From Bacillus methanolicus MGA3 (GTDB taxonomy: Bacteria; Bacillota; Bacilli; Bacillales; Cytobacillaceae): 64,000 nt of DNA. Shown here in pieces: positions 46,500 to 55,594 of the stretch. The first letter of the stretch is position 1, and each line of letters begins with the position of its first letter. Where the stretch lies: NCBI RefSeq assembly GCF_000724485.1, contig NZ_CP007739.1, positions 3,070,001 to 3,134,000 of the forward strand, written 5' to 3'. The translations under genes and the position numbers were made by a program. A model generated the notes under the pieces. It was not told the DNA's origin and made no database searches. It saw nothing but the letters and a program-made list of their open reading frames with translations.

Positions 46500-46688
46500 T
46501 TATCGCACATTGGAGATGTACTGTGCGTATACGTAGCCTTTTCCTTTGCCATATTGGATTTCGTACCAGGATCCCGTTTTCCGAAGAACCATTACAGTCT
46601 GGTTTTTCTTTAAAGATCCAAGTATTTTCCCAGAGTTCGATGGTGTGGAACGGACAATTAATGCAGCGGTATTTACCGTTCCTGTCAT
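46500..46688 (-). pseudogene. Frameshifted C-terminal SH3b domain of the SpoIID-like protein
   Basis: 62 residues from ATG 46688, a complete bacterial SH3 domain (NTAALIVRSTPSNSGKILGS, WYEIQYGKGKGYVYAQYI). Read upstream, this frame gives QTGKKMTGTVNTA, which continues naturally from the TLTKPN end of the preceding gene. A one-base loss near 46698-46708 would have split the two. The original full-length protein probably ended with this wall-binding domain; reinitiation at 46688 after AGGTAAG cannot be excluded. Confidence 0.65.
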
Positions 46689-46692
46689 TTTC

Positions 46693-48642
46693 TTACCTGT
46701 TTGGTTTTGTTAGAGTATAAGAAGCCTCAGCTGAACGTTTGTTATTGCTTGCATCCGTTACTGTAATAACAAATGTATATTTTCCGCTGCTTATTTTAGA
46801 AGCATTCAAGGATGCCCATTGGACCCCGGCTTGTTTTTGGGCGTTTTTGGCAAGGTAGGTCAGGATTTTTCCTTTCGAATCTTTTACATAGACAGCCACC
46901 TTAGCGGCCTCATTAATCTCATATCGAAGGAATATTTTGTTTGTCTTTGAGTCAAAAGAGGTTTTTGTATTTTTAATAACAGGTGCCGTTGTATCCTTTG
47001 GAACAGACTTTGTTAATGTAAATGGAACGGCTGTTGAACTGCGGTTGTTGCTGCTATCCACCGCGATGATAGCAAATGTGTATTTCTCATTTTTTATGTT
47101 GGATACACTCCATACCGTCGAATGCAGACCTGCCTGCTTTTGAGAACCATTGACAAGGTAAGTTAAAATCTTGCCGTTTTGATCTTTGACATACACAGTC
47201 ACTTTCGCTTTTTCATTAATAACAAAGCTAAGTTTTACCTGCTTGGTTTTTGAATCGTAAGATGTCTTTACATCTTTAATAACTGGTGCCCTCATATCTT
47301 TCGCAGGTGCCGGTGTTGGCACTGGTGCCGGCTCGACTGGTTCAGGTTGCTCAGGTGCTGATTTGTACAGTGTTGCCACGCTCGTTTTTTCGTAATAGAA
47401 AGTAAGAATGTCTTTATAGGTTTTACCAGCTTCAGCTGCATTTTTGGCTCCATACTGGCTTAGTCCAACACCATGTCCGTATCCCTTTCCGGATACTTTA
47501 ATCGTATTAGCCGCAGTATCAACAGTGTCTACGAAATAGCTTTTCATTAAACTAGGACCAACGATCGCCCTGATTTTCGAAGCAGGTACGTTGACCAATT
47601 CAAGACGTCGTGCCAACGCTTTTCCTTGTTCCCTGATTAAAAATTCGATCGCAATGCTTCCTTTGCTCACCCTTCCTCCAGAGGTTTTACTATGAAGGGA
47701 TAAAGCAGGAACAGCTGTAATTTTAATATCTTTGTTTGCATACCCATTCGCTCGCAGCCAGGCTTTCATATTGGTCAGAACCTTTGATTGTTCGGCTTCT
47801 TTTATAGCAGCCCACCATTCGTCTGCGTTTGTAAGATCCAACTTAGCAATGTCAATTTGTTTCTTTTTAATGCTGAAGCTCCACTCGGATTGCGGATCAA
47901 ACGGATCGTCTTTGATCGTCAAATATGGCAGGGCTGCAGTTCCCCATGCATTCGTGTTTGACTCAGTCTTTCCTCCATTGCTTGACGAGAAGACAGCACC
48001 GGCACCGATCGGTGTTCCTCCATAAGTGATCACTTGGCCCTCGGTCGCTTCAACTGCTTTCGTTGATTTTTCGTGCCATGCGTAACCGCCGTATACCTGG
48101 TAGCTTTGCGTATCGTCAACGATTTTGCCTATGTATCCCATTGCATATGTCCGTGCCGCAACTGCCTGTGCCTTTAGCGCTTCTATATGCCATAAAGCCG
48201 GCATTTCGGAAGGCACGACCCCTTTTAAGTATTCTTCAAGTCCGATCGCGTTAATGGGCCGAACGTACTTCCCGCTTTCGATCGTAAAAGTGAAACTACC
48301 TAAATATTTTCGGCCATTAATCGAAAGAGGACCGTTCCCCTTCATTGGTTTGGCTTCAACCTGTGAGGCTTTGCCAACTTCGTTCGAACCTTTTAGTACA
48401 ACAATATTGCTGCCGCTGACTTTCAGAGTATACGTCTGATTGGCTTCCAGTTTTTTGTTTGCTAGATTCGTTGTGTAGGTAACATCGGGTATAATCGTAA
48501 TCTGGGATTTATTGCCAAGATAGTTTTTTAGTTTTACCCGAATAACCGGCTCTTCTGCCGCCTTTACAGGTACACCCGGCAAAAATGCCAGGGTAAGAAC
48601 CATCACTAGAGCCCACAACATTCCTCTCTGCAGTTTTATCAC
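46693..48642 (-). CDS. Secreted SpoIID/LytB-domain protein
   Basis: 649 residues, signal peptide ending near PVKAA. The SpoIID/LytB domain (about 130-420) has the family block GLEEYLKGVVPSEMPALWHI, KAQAVAARTYAM, FSSSNGGKTESNTNAWG, and KGYGHGVGLSQYGAKNAAEA. After a Pro-rich hinge come two repeats of about 95 residues, each with VYVKDQNGKILTYL or VYVKDSKGKILTYL and SSNN/ASNN. LytB and SpoIID act on glycan strands (amidase enhancement or lytic transglycosylation). GTG 48642 follows AAAGGGG. The C-terminal SH3b has been lost to a frameshift. Confidence 0.88.
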   Translation of the reverse strand: MIKLQRGMLWALVMVLTLAFLPGVPVKAAEEPVIRVKLKNYLGNKSQITIIPDVTYTTNLANKKLEANQTYTLKVSGSNIVVLKGSNEVGKASQVEAKPMKGNGPLSINGRKYLGSFTFTIESGKYVRPINAIGLEEYLKGVVPSEMPALWHIEALKAQAVAARTYAMGYIGKIVDDTQSYQVYGGYAWHEKSTKAVEATEGQVITYGGTPIGAGAVFSSSNGGKTESNTNAWGTAALPYLTIKDDPFDPQSEWSFSIKKKQIDIAKLDLTNADEWWAAIKEAEQSKVLTNMKAWLRANGYANKDIKITAVPALSLHSKTSGGRVSKGSIAIEFLIREQGKALARRLELVNVPASKIRAIVGPSLMKSYFVDTVDTAANTIKVSGKGYGHGVGLSQYGAKNAAEAGKTYKDILTFYYEKTSVATLYKSAPEQPEPVEPAPVPTPAPAKDMRAPVIKDVKTSYDSKTKQVKLSFVINEKAKVTVYVKDQNGKILTYLVNGSQKQAGLHSTVWSVSNIKNEKYTFAIIAVDSSNNRSSTAVPFTLTKSVPKDTTAPVIKNTKTSFDSKTNKIFLRYEINEAAKVAVYVKDSKGKILTYLAKNAQKQAGVQWASLNASKISSGKYTFVITVTDASNNKRSAEASYTLTKPNR

Positions 48643-48833
48643 TTATTAACCCCTTTCTTGTAAAATTTATGAAAATAATAGTAACTTATCCAAAAATATA
48701 TATCAATTAACTACTATTACCAAATTGATAGTCTCTATGAATGTCCTTCTATTATATCGACAGGGTTTTGCTTTGTTTAAAGTGTAAATAAGCAGATTGA
48801 TATTTGTAAATTTTTCCTTTGGATAATTGTAAA

Positions 48834-48845
48834 GGGCCTGGCCCC
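48834..48845. repeat. GGGCCTGGCCCC palindrome
   Basis: Member of the GGGGYCWGRCCCC intergenic family, next to a half copy of the TTGATTAATAAATGAA repeat (48856 on), between a SpoIID-type gene and an HTH gene. Confidence 0.4.
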
Positions 48846-48874
48846 AATTTTTTGATTAATAAATGAATTTATGT

Positions 48875-49681
48875 TTAAGCAAAAGTGTTTGAGAAATTTC
48901 GTGTGTCAACCATAGAATGAAGAATTTCATAATACTCCTCATCCAGCATTTTGTTGCAAATCCCCCAATAATAACCGAAAACGTTATTAATCTTTGTCTT
49001 CTTGAGTTTTATGTTCCGAACTAATTGCTTAAATGCTTTTACTGCCAATTCAAGCTTGTCCTCTTCTGTGTAATAAGAAAGGCATCGAGTACTTACTTGA
49101 ACAACCTTGTAAAATTCCTCTATCTTCTCAGCATCATCGAAAAAGCATTTTACAAGATTCGTAAATGCAGAAGGGATTTTATTACTAACGAATGAAGAGT
49201 TTAGCGCTATCATACGTTCATTTTTTAGATTGATAGTTTTAATCTTTGATGGTTTCTTATTAGGTGCGTCAATTGATACTGCTTCCGCTGCTTCATTTAA
49301 AATAGGCTGCGTTTCTTGCTTTGTTGGATATTTTTGAAAAACATAAACGCTGTGACCTTGTCTGCCATTTTTGGACTGAGTATGAATGATATGAATAATG
49401 CCGAACCTCTTCGCTTTCCTTAACATACGTTCAAAAGTTGAACGGCTAATCCCACCCTTTTCAGAATGTTTATGGGTAGCAGATACAATCGTTTGAATCT
49501 TTGCGTTGCAAACCCCAGGAATCTTTGCAGAAAAGCGAACAAGCCTCTTTAATGCGATTGTTTCACTTTTCGTAAACTGATCCTTTAAATCTGTCATCCA
49601 CTGTTCAAAATGATTATTGAAATCCTTTATATCATAAAACTGCGATAGTTCTTTAAAATCTTCAATTCTCCCCGACCGCAT
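48875..49681 (-). CDS. Helix-turn-helix protein, replication-protein-like
   Basis: 268 residues. The central part (GISRSTFERMLRKAKRFGII) is a winged-helix-like segment of the kind found in plasmid or phage replication initiators and related Bacillus HTH proteins. It is followed by a Lys-rich linker and a helical C-terminal part (EYYEILHSMVDTRNF). ATG 49681 comes right after a terminator-like hairpin and its T-run, and the only Shine-Dalgarno-like GGGG is inside that hairpin. Function unknown. Confidence 0.65.
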   Translation of the reverse strand: MRSGRIEDFKELSQFYDIKDFNNHFEQWMTDLKDQFTKSETIALKRLVRFSAKIPGVCNAKIQTIVSATHKHSEKGGISRSTFERMLRKAKRFGIIHIIHTQSKNGRQGHSVYVFQKYPTKQETQPILNEAAEAVSIDAPNKKPSKIKTINLKNERMIALNSSFVSNKIPSAFTNLVKCFFDDAEKIEEFYKVVQVSTRCLSYYTEEDKLELAVKAFKQLVRNIKLKKTKINNVFGYYWGICNKMLDEEYYEILHSMVDTRNFSNTFA

Positions 49682-49710
49682 AAAAAAATGCCCCTTTCTT
49701 TTTGGGGCAT
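49682..49710 (-). terminator. Terminator-like hairpin at the HTH start codon
   Basis: ATGCCCC/GGGGCAT (49688-49710) followed by seven T on the minus strand, immediately before ATG 49681. It could end the araC-type transcript or mask the HTH gene's ribosome binding site. Confidence 0.6.
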
Positions 49711-49890
49711 ACTATTACAAATTTATCAGATTGTTAATCAACACTTGGTTTTCTGCCCCAACTTCTTTCCACTTGTTATATATAGAGAAAGAAGGCAAAA
49801 GGACATGGTGACGGCTAGTTTAAAGGTAATAGTGTTTTCCAACTCCTATATCATTAATATGTTGGTGGAACACTCCATTAGGCATGGAAT

Positions 49891-50808
49891 TCATGCGTTT
49901 ATCGTTTGGTCATAATTCTCCCTCAGGCGCTTTATATCTTCTTTAGGCGGCAAACCAAACATGCGGGAATATTCACGGCTGAATTGTGATGGACTTTCGT
50001 ATCCTACCCGGAATGCCACATCAGCGGCATCTGTTGACTCGGATAGTAAGATGCGACGGGCTTCCTGCAGTCTCAATTGTTTTTGAAACCTAATAGGACT
50101 CATAGCTGTTACCTCTTTAAAGTGTCTATGAAGCGAAGAAACACTCATATTCGCTATTTCCGCAAGCTCCTCAATCTTAAAAGACCTATCATAGTTTTTC
50201 ATGATATATTCGATAACGTCACTGATTTGATAGGCAGAGCTTCCTTTTATTGCAATTTGCCCCAGCGCAACTCCATGTTGTCCTTGCAGAACTCGATAAA
50301 TGATTTCCTTCGTGACAAGAGGAGCAAGTACCGGAATATCCTTTGGATTGTCTAGCAAATGAACTAATCTGGATACAGCGTCCAACAGAGATAGCTCTAT
50401 TTGGCTGACATACATACCTCGCTTAGCATTTTCTTTCTGGTCAACTCCAATTTGAGAATCACGCAAAACCTCTAAGATTTGACTTGGCGTAAATTCAAGT
50501 TTGAGAGCCAAATAAGGAACTTCGGAAGAGGCTTCAGTGACTTGTCCGGTAATTGGCAAGTTAACGGATGCAACAAGATAATCTGCAGGTCCGTACCTAA
50601 AGCGCTCCTGTCCCAGCAATACTTCCTTCATACCTTGAACGACTATGCATAAGGAAGGCTTGTGAACTCCGTAATTTGGTCCGGTAACATTAGAGTAACG
50701 AGAAAAAAATAAAGACGGAATAGCAGTCGCGTGAGAACCGTCCCGACCTGTGTGACGCTCAATAAGTTTGACAAGCTCAACCTGCTGTTTATAGATTTGT
50801 TCAGACAT
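49891..50808 (-). CDS. AraC-family transcriptional regulator
   Basis: 305 residues. N-terminal AraC_N cupin-like domain (HKPSLCIVVQGMKEVLLGQE, ALKLEFTPSQILEVL) and C-terminal tandem HTH (FKIEELAEIANMSVSSLHRH, VAFRVGYESPSQFSREYSR). This type often controls a divergent reductase. Start follows AAGGGGG. It faces the MFS and aldo-keto reductase genes across 194 bp and probably controls them. Confidence 0.9.
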   Translation of the reverse strand: MSEQIYKQQVELVKLIERHTGRDGSHATAIPSLFFSRYSNVTGPNYGVHKPSLCIVVQGMKEVLLGQERFRYGPADYLVASVNLPITGQVTEASSEVPYLALKLEFTPSQILEVLRDSQIGVDQKENAKRGMYVSQIELSLLDAVSRLVHLLDNPKDIPVLAPLVTKEIIYRVLQGQHGVALGQIAIKGSSAYQISDVIEYIMKNYDRSFKIEELAEIANMSVSSLHRHFKEVTAMSPIRFQKQLRLQEARRILLSESTDAADVAFRVGYESPSQFSREYSRMFGLPPKEDIKRLRENYDQTINA

Positions 50809-51002
50809 ATGAACCCCCTTGTTTCTTTATGTTGCTAGTTCCATTCTAATGCACTTTCGCCTGTTGCATAAGTATTGTGAGAGGATTAGGCAATCATTTG
50901 AGACGAATGTGATACCAGTCGGTTTTTCATATATTGCATAATAAGGATGCCCAAGTTTTTGTCACAACTTTATTTTTATAGATAAGGAGTAGATAGACCA
51001 CC

Positions 51003-52166
51003 ATGAATAACACTTGGAAAATCTACATGCTAACCCTTATCAGCTTCTTGGTTGGTACGTCACAATTCGTTATCGTTGGCATTCTGGACAAAGTAGCTGA
51101 TTCTGTAGGTGTCTCGGTATCGGTGGCTGGACAGCTTATCACAGTATTCGCACTCGCCAACGCAATTGGTACACCAGTTTTCATGATGGCTACTTCGAAA
51201 ATGGATAGGCGTAATCAATTACTACTGGCTCTTGTCATCATATTGCTCGGAATTGTTTCAACTCTTGCGCTACCGGGATTTGACTTCCTGATGGTTTCGC
51301 GCATTGTACTCGGAGTAGGAACAGGCATTTTCGTCGTCACTGCCTATGCTACTGCTGCGAATCTGGCGCTTCCTGGACGACAGGCTGGAGCGATGTCCAA
51401 CATCTCATTGGGCTTCAGTTCCTCCCTTGTTCTCGGTGTTCCCATCGGACGCGTCGTCGCTGCAGCATTCGATTGGAAGGTGATCTTCTGGGGCATTGGA
51501 TTTTTTACTCTGTTAGGAATTTTCGCCATTGCAAAAACGATTCCATACACAAAAGACGAAGAGCCCATTCCTCTAGGCAAGCAACTCGCCCTGTTAAAGA
51601 ATCCAAAGGTCGCATTCGCCCTTGGCGTAACATTGTTCGTATTTATCGCCTATTCAGTGGTCAATACGTATATCACCCCCTTCCTGACTTCTGCCATATC
51701 AATAAGTGGAAGGGGAGTAAGCGTCATTCTCTTCGCTTTGGGAATAGCAAGTTTGTTCGGGTCCAAACTTGGTGGCTTTCTGGCGGACCGGCTCGGCACT
51801 GCCCAGACACTCATTGGAAGCATGTTAGTACAAGCTCTCAGTCTTGCATTGGTGTCCGCCCTCTCAGGTTCAGTAGTTGTCGTCATTTCGTTACTCATGC
51901 TTTGGACGATTGCTGCTTGGGCGTTCGGACCAACCCAGAACTTCAACCTACTATCAGTTGCTCCTGAAGCGTCCGGTATAATTCTTAGTCTGAACAGCAC
52001 ATTTGTGCAGCTTGGCTTTGCAGCAGGCGCTGGTATCGGGGGAATCGCCGTGGATAGCTTGTCGATACTGGTGATTTGTTGGATCGGTGCTGCTGCGGTC
52101 ATGGTCGCACTCTTCGTCGCTGTCGCATCATTAGGGCTTACCCGTACATACATCAAAATAAAATGA
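51003..52166 (+). CDS. MFS efflux transporter
   Basis: 387 residues, 12 predicted membrane segments, AraJ/YdhP-type sugar or drug efflux family: MASKMDRR-like loop 2-3 motif (ATSKMDRRNQLL) and RIVLGVGTGIFVVTAYATAA. AAGGAG is 13 nt before ATG. Clearly higher GC than nearby genes, suggesting recent acquisition with the regulator and reductase. Substrate unknown; often exports a small toxic metabolite. Confidence 0.88.
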   Translation: MNNTWKIYMLTLISFLVGTSQFVIVGILDKVADSVGVSVSVAGQLITVFALANAIGTPVFMMATSKMDRRNQLLLALVIILLGIVSTLALPGFDFLMVSRIVLGVGTGIFVVTAYATAANLALPGRQAGAMSNISLGFSSSLVLGVPIGRVVAAAFDWKVIFWGIGFFTLLGIFAIAKTIPYTKDEEPIPLGKQLALLKNPKVAFALGVTLFVFIAYSVVNTYITPFLTSAISISGRGVSVILFALGIASLFGSKLGGFLADRLGTAQTLIGSMLVQALSLALVSALSGSVVVVISLLMLWTIAAWAFGPTQNFNLLSVAPEASGIILSLNSTFVQLGFAAGAGIGGIAVDSLSILVICWIGAAAVMVALFVAVASLGLTRTYIKIK

Positions 52167-52191
52167 GTGACTTCACACTTTATATTAATAA

Positions 52192-53058
<867 letters not shown>

Positions 53059-53151
53059 TACTTATTCTTATACAACACAACGAAATGTAGTACGGGGAAC
53101 TATTAGTCAGTTTCCGTGGTTATCGGACCATTTAATACAGAAGCAACACGT

Positions 53152-53193
53152 ACGGAATGACGGAAAGCGTCCTTTGCTTTCCGATCAATCCGT
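53152..53193. terminator. Hairpin after the aldo/keto reductase
   Basis: CGGAAAGC/GCTTTCCG (53161-53183) extended by ACGGA/TCCGT (53152-53193). No T-run, so termination is uncertain. Confidence 0.4.
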
Positions 53194-53253
53194 AGTGCTT
53201 CCGTCCAAGCTATTGTTATCTTTATATCCTATTCCTACAATGTAAAAACTATT

Positions 53254-53280
53254 TCAAAAAGAGCCTTATGGCTCTCTTAA
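53254..53280 (-). terminator. Terminator of the SRPBCC gene
   Basis: AGAGCC (53260-53265) and GGCTCT (53270-53275) with a T-run on the minus strand. Confidence 0.7.
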
Positions 53281-53289
53281 ATCATAAAG

Positions 53290-53754
53290 TTATTTAACTA
53301 ATGCTGCTCTCAAATTAACACCATATTCCAAATAGCCCTTTAAACAGGTCAACACATAAACCCATCCTTCTTTATTGCCGATCAATTGATTTATGAAATC
53401 ATCATCATTTTCATTAAAACCTTCTTCGGTAACTTCAATAATCGTACTCGAAGTATCCAACTCTTTTAGTGTAATCGTAACAATATGTCCATCCCCCCAC
53501 TGGAACACTATTTTCTTATTTGTCTCAACTTCCATTACTTCTATATCCAATTGAGCATCGTATTCATCATATCTCAATGTAACCGTTTTGCCTTGTTCCC
53601 ATCTTTCAGAACTCGATGAGAACCAAAAGTTTCCGATTTTTGAAGGGTCTATAAATGCCTCAAATACTTCATTAGCTGGCTTTAATATTTTCATTTTCGT
53701 AACGTTTTTCATTAGATACCAACTCACTTTCAATGTATCTATTTTTTCTCTCAT
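53290..53754 (-). CDS. SRPBCC (AHSA1-type) protein
   Basis: 154 residues. Typical START-like fold features: ILKPANEVFEAFIDPSKIGN, a beta-strand run with VFQWGDGHIVTITL and the C-terminal helix GWVYVLTCLKGYLEYG. Soluble ligand-binding family without a fixed reaction. ATG 53754 gives the full frame; ATG 53712 (MKNVTK) is an alternative. Confidence 0.85.
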   Translation of the reverse strand: MREKIDTLKVSWYLMKNVTKMKILKPANEVFEAFIDPSKIGNFWFSSSSERWEQGKTVTLRYDEYDAQLDIEVMEVETNKKIVFQWGDGHIVTITLKELDTSSTIIEVTEEGFNENDDDFINQLIGNKEGWVYVLTCLKGYLEYGVNLRAALVK

Positions 53755-53765
53755 TAAGTATCACT

Positions 53766-53800
53766 AAAACAGCCCCAATGGGTTATCCATGGGGCTATTT
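53766..53800. terminator. Terminator between SRPBCC and VOC genes
   Basis: AGCCCCA (53771-53777) and TGGGGCT (53790-53796), A/T-rich on both sides. It can end transcripts from either direction. Confidence 0.55.
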
Positions 53801-53824
53801 ATTATTCTAGAAAAAAATAATAAT

Positions 53825-54262
53825 TTATTGATGACCCTCTTGTTGACCTTCTGTGTAAATTTGAAAGGTTACACCGAATTTGTCCGTTACAATCCCATAA
53901 GCAGGGCTAAAAGAAGTTTCCTGCATCGGCATTTTTACTTGGCCGTCTTGCTGCAAGGATTCAAAAATTTGTTTTGATTTTTCGATGTCGTTAGTTGTAA
54001 TACAGATCGTAACTTGATCCCCAATTTGACTGGTATAACCTGGGAATACATCTGAAAACATAAGGTCCGATTCGCCAACCTTTAACAATGCGTGTGCCAC
54101 AAGTTCCTTTGCTTCTTCTGGTAAAGGAAATTCGGGATTTTCTGGCATTTCCCCAAAAGTTGTGTAAAAAAGGAGTTTCGCATCCAATACTTTTTCGTAA
54201 AATTTGATAGCTTCCTTTGCATTTCCGTTCATCATTAAATAGGGGGACAATTGTAATGTCAT
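53825..54262 (-). CDS. VOC/PhnB-like protein
   Basis: 145 residues from ATG 54262 (MTLQLSPYLMMNGNAKEAIK), which has AAGGAG at 9 nt; the frame extends further upstream without a start signal. Glyoxalase-fold family (FYEKVLDAKLLFYTTFGEMP, AYGIVTDKFGVTFQIYTE), the 3-demethylubiquinone/PhnB subgroup. Metal-ligand positions are not complete, and a catalytic role is uncertain. Confidence 0.88.
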   Translation of the reverse strand: MTLQLSPYLMMNGNAKEAIKFYEKVLDAKLLFYTTFGEMPENPEFPLPEEAKELVAHALLKVGESDLMFSDVFPGYTSQIGDQVTICITTNDIEKSKQIFESLQQDGQVKMPMQETSFSPAYGIVTDKFGVTFQIYTEGQQEGHQ

Positions 54263-54483
54263 AATGAAACATCTCCTTAGTTCTAATTTTTTTTCAATAC
54301 TCGAGTAACTTCTAAACCTACATTTGAACTTGTCAGTGGTAGTAATCACTCTCCCATTATTACCTATAATTGTATTTTAAAACAAAGAACATATGTTCGT
54401 CAACAAAGAACTTAATTGAAGACTAACAATTTTTTACTTGTTAAATATAATGAGCAAAAATGTCTACAATATATTAAACAAAA

Positions 54484-54518
54484 AAGAGATTCCCACCTAT
54501 TAAGCAGGAATCTCTCCT
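54484..54518. terminator. Terminator of the DUF2249 gene
   Basis: AGAGATTCC (54485-54493) and GGAATCTCT (54507-54515); minus-strand T-run, weaker T-rich tail on plus. Confidence 0.75.
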
Positions 54519-54524
54519 TTCTTA

Positions 54525-54758
54525 TTATTTCTTCCCAATAGCCACTCTCCACATTTCTGGACCTTCTTCTAAATACTCCCATGTAAACTGATTTTCCCGT
54601 TCCATCATAAATTGATAATGAAGAGGACGAGGATCATGGTCATTTGTTAGTTCCATTACTTCTCCAGGCTTTAGACTATCAAATAAGCGGAAAATTGCCG
54701 GATGTCGATCACGTGGTTCATAATCAGGTGCGTAAATTCTTGCTGCAAATTGGCTCAC
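54525..54758 (-). CDS. DUF2249 protein (copy 1)
   Basis: 77 residues. DUF2249 hallmark DHDPRPLHYQFMMEREN with the conserved RHPAIFRLFDSLKPGE in front. GTG 54758 follows AAAGGAGG. DUF2249 proteins are small, often next to haem-copper/NO genes and hemerythrin domains. An Fnr-like box lies 69 bp upstream, shared with the divergent zinc-ribbon gene. Confidence 0.9.
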   Translation of the reverse strand: MSQFAARIYAPDYEPRDRHPAIFRLFDSLKPGEVMELTNDHDPRPLHYQFMMERENQFTWEYLEEGPEMWRVAIGKK

Positions 54759-54826
54759 AAAAAATGCCTCCTTTAAATTATCATATTTATAATATTTACA
54801 TCATACTATCTCAGTTTATTGGTTAT

Positions 54827-54842
54827 AGTGATATACATCACA
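54827..54842. promoter_or_regulatory. Fnr/CRP-type operator (divergent)
   Basis: AGTGATATACATCACA differs from the Fnr consensus TGTGA-N6-TCACA by one base. It lies between the divergent DUF2249 and zinc-ribbon genes, 69 and 44 bp from their starts. Confidence 0.6.
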
Positions 54843-54885
54843 ACTCGTGGCGAAATTCTCAACATACTCGAAAGGAGAATGAAAA

Positions 54886-55023
54886 TTGAAGGAGTTCATT
54901 GGATTTTGTTCGGAATGCGGCAAACAAATTTTTTGCTTAGATGGATTTTTAAACGGTGTCGTGAGCGATGATAAAAAAAGGTTGTATTGCTTTCAGTGCT
55001 CAGAAAAAAAGAAGGAGAATTAA
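54886..55023 (+). CDS. Zinc-ribbon microprotein (45 residues)
   Basis: TTG 54886 follows GAAAGGAG and opens a 45-codon frame with two Cys pairs, CSECGK (residues 8-13) and CFQCSE (35-40), a probable structural zinc site, and a Lys-rich tail. Too short for most gene callers. It has no hydrophobic segment and is probably cytoplasmic. It sits between two Fnr-like boxes, so expression under low oxygen is likely. Confidence 0.7.
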   Translation: MKEFIGFCSECGKQIFCLDGFLNGVVSDDKKRLYCFQCSEKKKEN

Positions 55024-55083
55024 ACCACTAACCATATAAGAAACATACTAAGATTATTAGAAGTTAAAGAATAGGTAGTAATC

Positions 55084-55099
55084 TGTGATAAAAATCACA
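55084..55099 (+). promoter_or_regulatory. Perfect Fnr box
   Basis: TGTGATAAAAATCACA matches TGTGA-N6-TCACA exactly. Located 51 bp before the start of the second DUF2249 gene. Confidence 0.75.
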
Positions 55100-55149
55100 A
55101 CAATTGAGATTGAAATTCACTATCATAAAATTGATAGGAGATGAGGACA

Positions 55150-55383
55150 ATGGGAAAAATGATCGAATTAGATGTTCGCGAAGATTTACAAAAGAAGTTA
55201 GAGCCGTTTCAAAAAATCATGAATGCTATTCAGCCGCTCGAAGCGGGAGATACATTTATTTTGCATGCTCCGTTTAAGCCCGTACCCCTATTTGCGGTGA
55301 TGAAGGCTAAAGGCTTTACGTATGAAGCTGAAAAGCTCGATAAAAAACACTGGAAAGTGACGTTTGTGAAACGGGGGGAATGA
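55150..55383 (+). CDS. DUF2249 protein (copy 2)
   Basis: 77 residues from ATG 55150, which has GGAG at a good distance; ATG 55141 touches the GGAG. Features: IELDVREDLQKKLEPFQKIM, AGDTFILHAPFKPVPLFAVM. First gene of a plus-strand group behind the perfect Fnr box; separated by one base from the next DUF2249 gene. Confidence 0.88.
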   Translation: MGKMIELDVREDLQKKLEPFQKIMNAIQPLEAGDTFILHAPFKPVPLFAVMKAKGFTYEAEKLDKKHWKVTFVKRGE

Positions 55384-55384
55384 A

Positions 55385-55594
55385 ATGATTCTCGATAATC
55401 GGGGCTTAGAGCCGCCGCAGCCAATGATGAGAACTTTAGCGGCATTGGAAACATTAAAAGATGGAGAAACACTCACGATCATTAACGACCGGCGGCCAAT
55501 GTTTTTATACGAACAACTCGACGAACTCGGCTATTCATATGAAACAGCGGAACGCAATGACGGAAGCTTTCAAATTACAATTACAAAGGGATGA
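55385..55594 (+). CDS. DUF2249 protein (copy 3)
   Basis: 69 residues; LDNRGLEPPQPMMRTLAALE, then INDRRPMFLYEQLDELGYSY. Ribosome binding site GGGGGG overlaps the end of copy 2. Its TGA overlaps an ATG of the membrane-protein gene. Confidence 0.88.
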   Translation: MILDNRGLEPPQPMMRTLAALETLKDGETLTIINDRRPMFLYEQLDELGYSYETAERNDGSFQITITKG

